Positions 63,970 through 64,000 of a stretch of DNA of 64,000 nt are shown piece after piece. Origin of the DNA: an uncultured Dermabacter sp. (GTDB taxonomy: Bacteria; Actinomycetota; Actinomycetes; Actinomycetales; Dermabacteraceae); contig CAMXWV010000001.1 of assembly GCA_947252755.1 (NCBI GenBank), positions 353,033 to 417,032 on the forward strand, given 5' to 3'. Each line of letters opens with the position of its first letter. Position 1 is the first letter of the stretch. A program made the position numbers and the translations under genes. Under the pieces are notes generated by a model. That model was not told the DNA's origin, did no database searches, and saw only the letters and a list, made by a program, of their open reading frames with translations.

Positions 63970-64000
63970 GAGCTGGCGGCGTGGCGGTGTCGGGGTAGGC

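Overview
The window is high-GC actinobacterial DNA, most like a Micrococcales genome. Pointers are the actinobacterial families DUF3052, DUF3145 and DUF3097, a homodimeric AceE next to a type II fatty acid synthase cluster, and many apparently leaderless genes whose -10 box lies about 7 bases before the start codon. A Dermabacteraceae-like organism is my best guess, but sequence alone does not fix the family.

Layout: (1) 1-4101 is the end of an integrated element: a GHKL ATPase with a C-terminal PD-(D/E)XK-like nuclease region (cut by the left edge), gene fragments, and a large serine integrase whose reading frame runs into the 3' end of a tRNA-Val gene. (2) 4.2-24.1 kb is chromosomal backbone: aceE, a small GntR regulator, fabD-fabH-acpP-fabF, def, two tRNAs, an MFS pump, the minus-strand row glyS-dusB-dgt-dnaG, and the zinc uptake operon znuA-znuC-znuB-zur with a Zur-like box on its promoter. 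(3) 24.2-36.2 kb holds uppS, recO, leuA with a leucine-rich leader peptide, and a long minus-strand heat-shock row hrcA-dnaJ-rsmE-HIT-phoH-ybeY-corC-era behind a CIRCE element; from dnaJ to era most junctions overlap by 4 bases. DUF3097 is divergent from it.

(4) 36.2-49.1 kb is metabolism and uptake: an FGGY sugar kinase, mtnD-mtnC of methionine salvage, glpD and a glycerophosphodiesterase, a polyol-type MFS carrier, a solo Mrr-type endonuclease, then SAM hydrolase with a complete ECF transporter (S, fused A-A, T). (5) 49.1-64 kb is more accessory: rarD, a minisatellite, an XRE regulator divergent from two exported proteins across a 10-G tract, an ABC exporter, a solo MbcA/ParS-like antitoxin, an ABC-F protein with a possible attenuator, an epimerase/TetR pair with two matching operator palindromes, a LysE exporter, an orphan membrane protein, an AbiE-type toxin-antitoxin pair, and a GntR/DUF1648 pair. 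No rRNA, CRISPR array or intact insertion sequence was seen.
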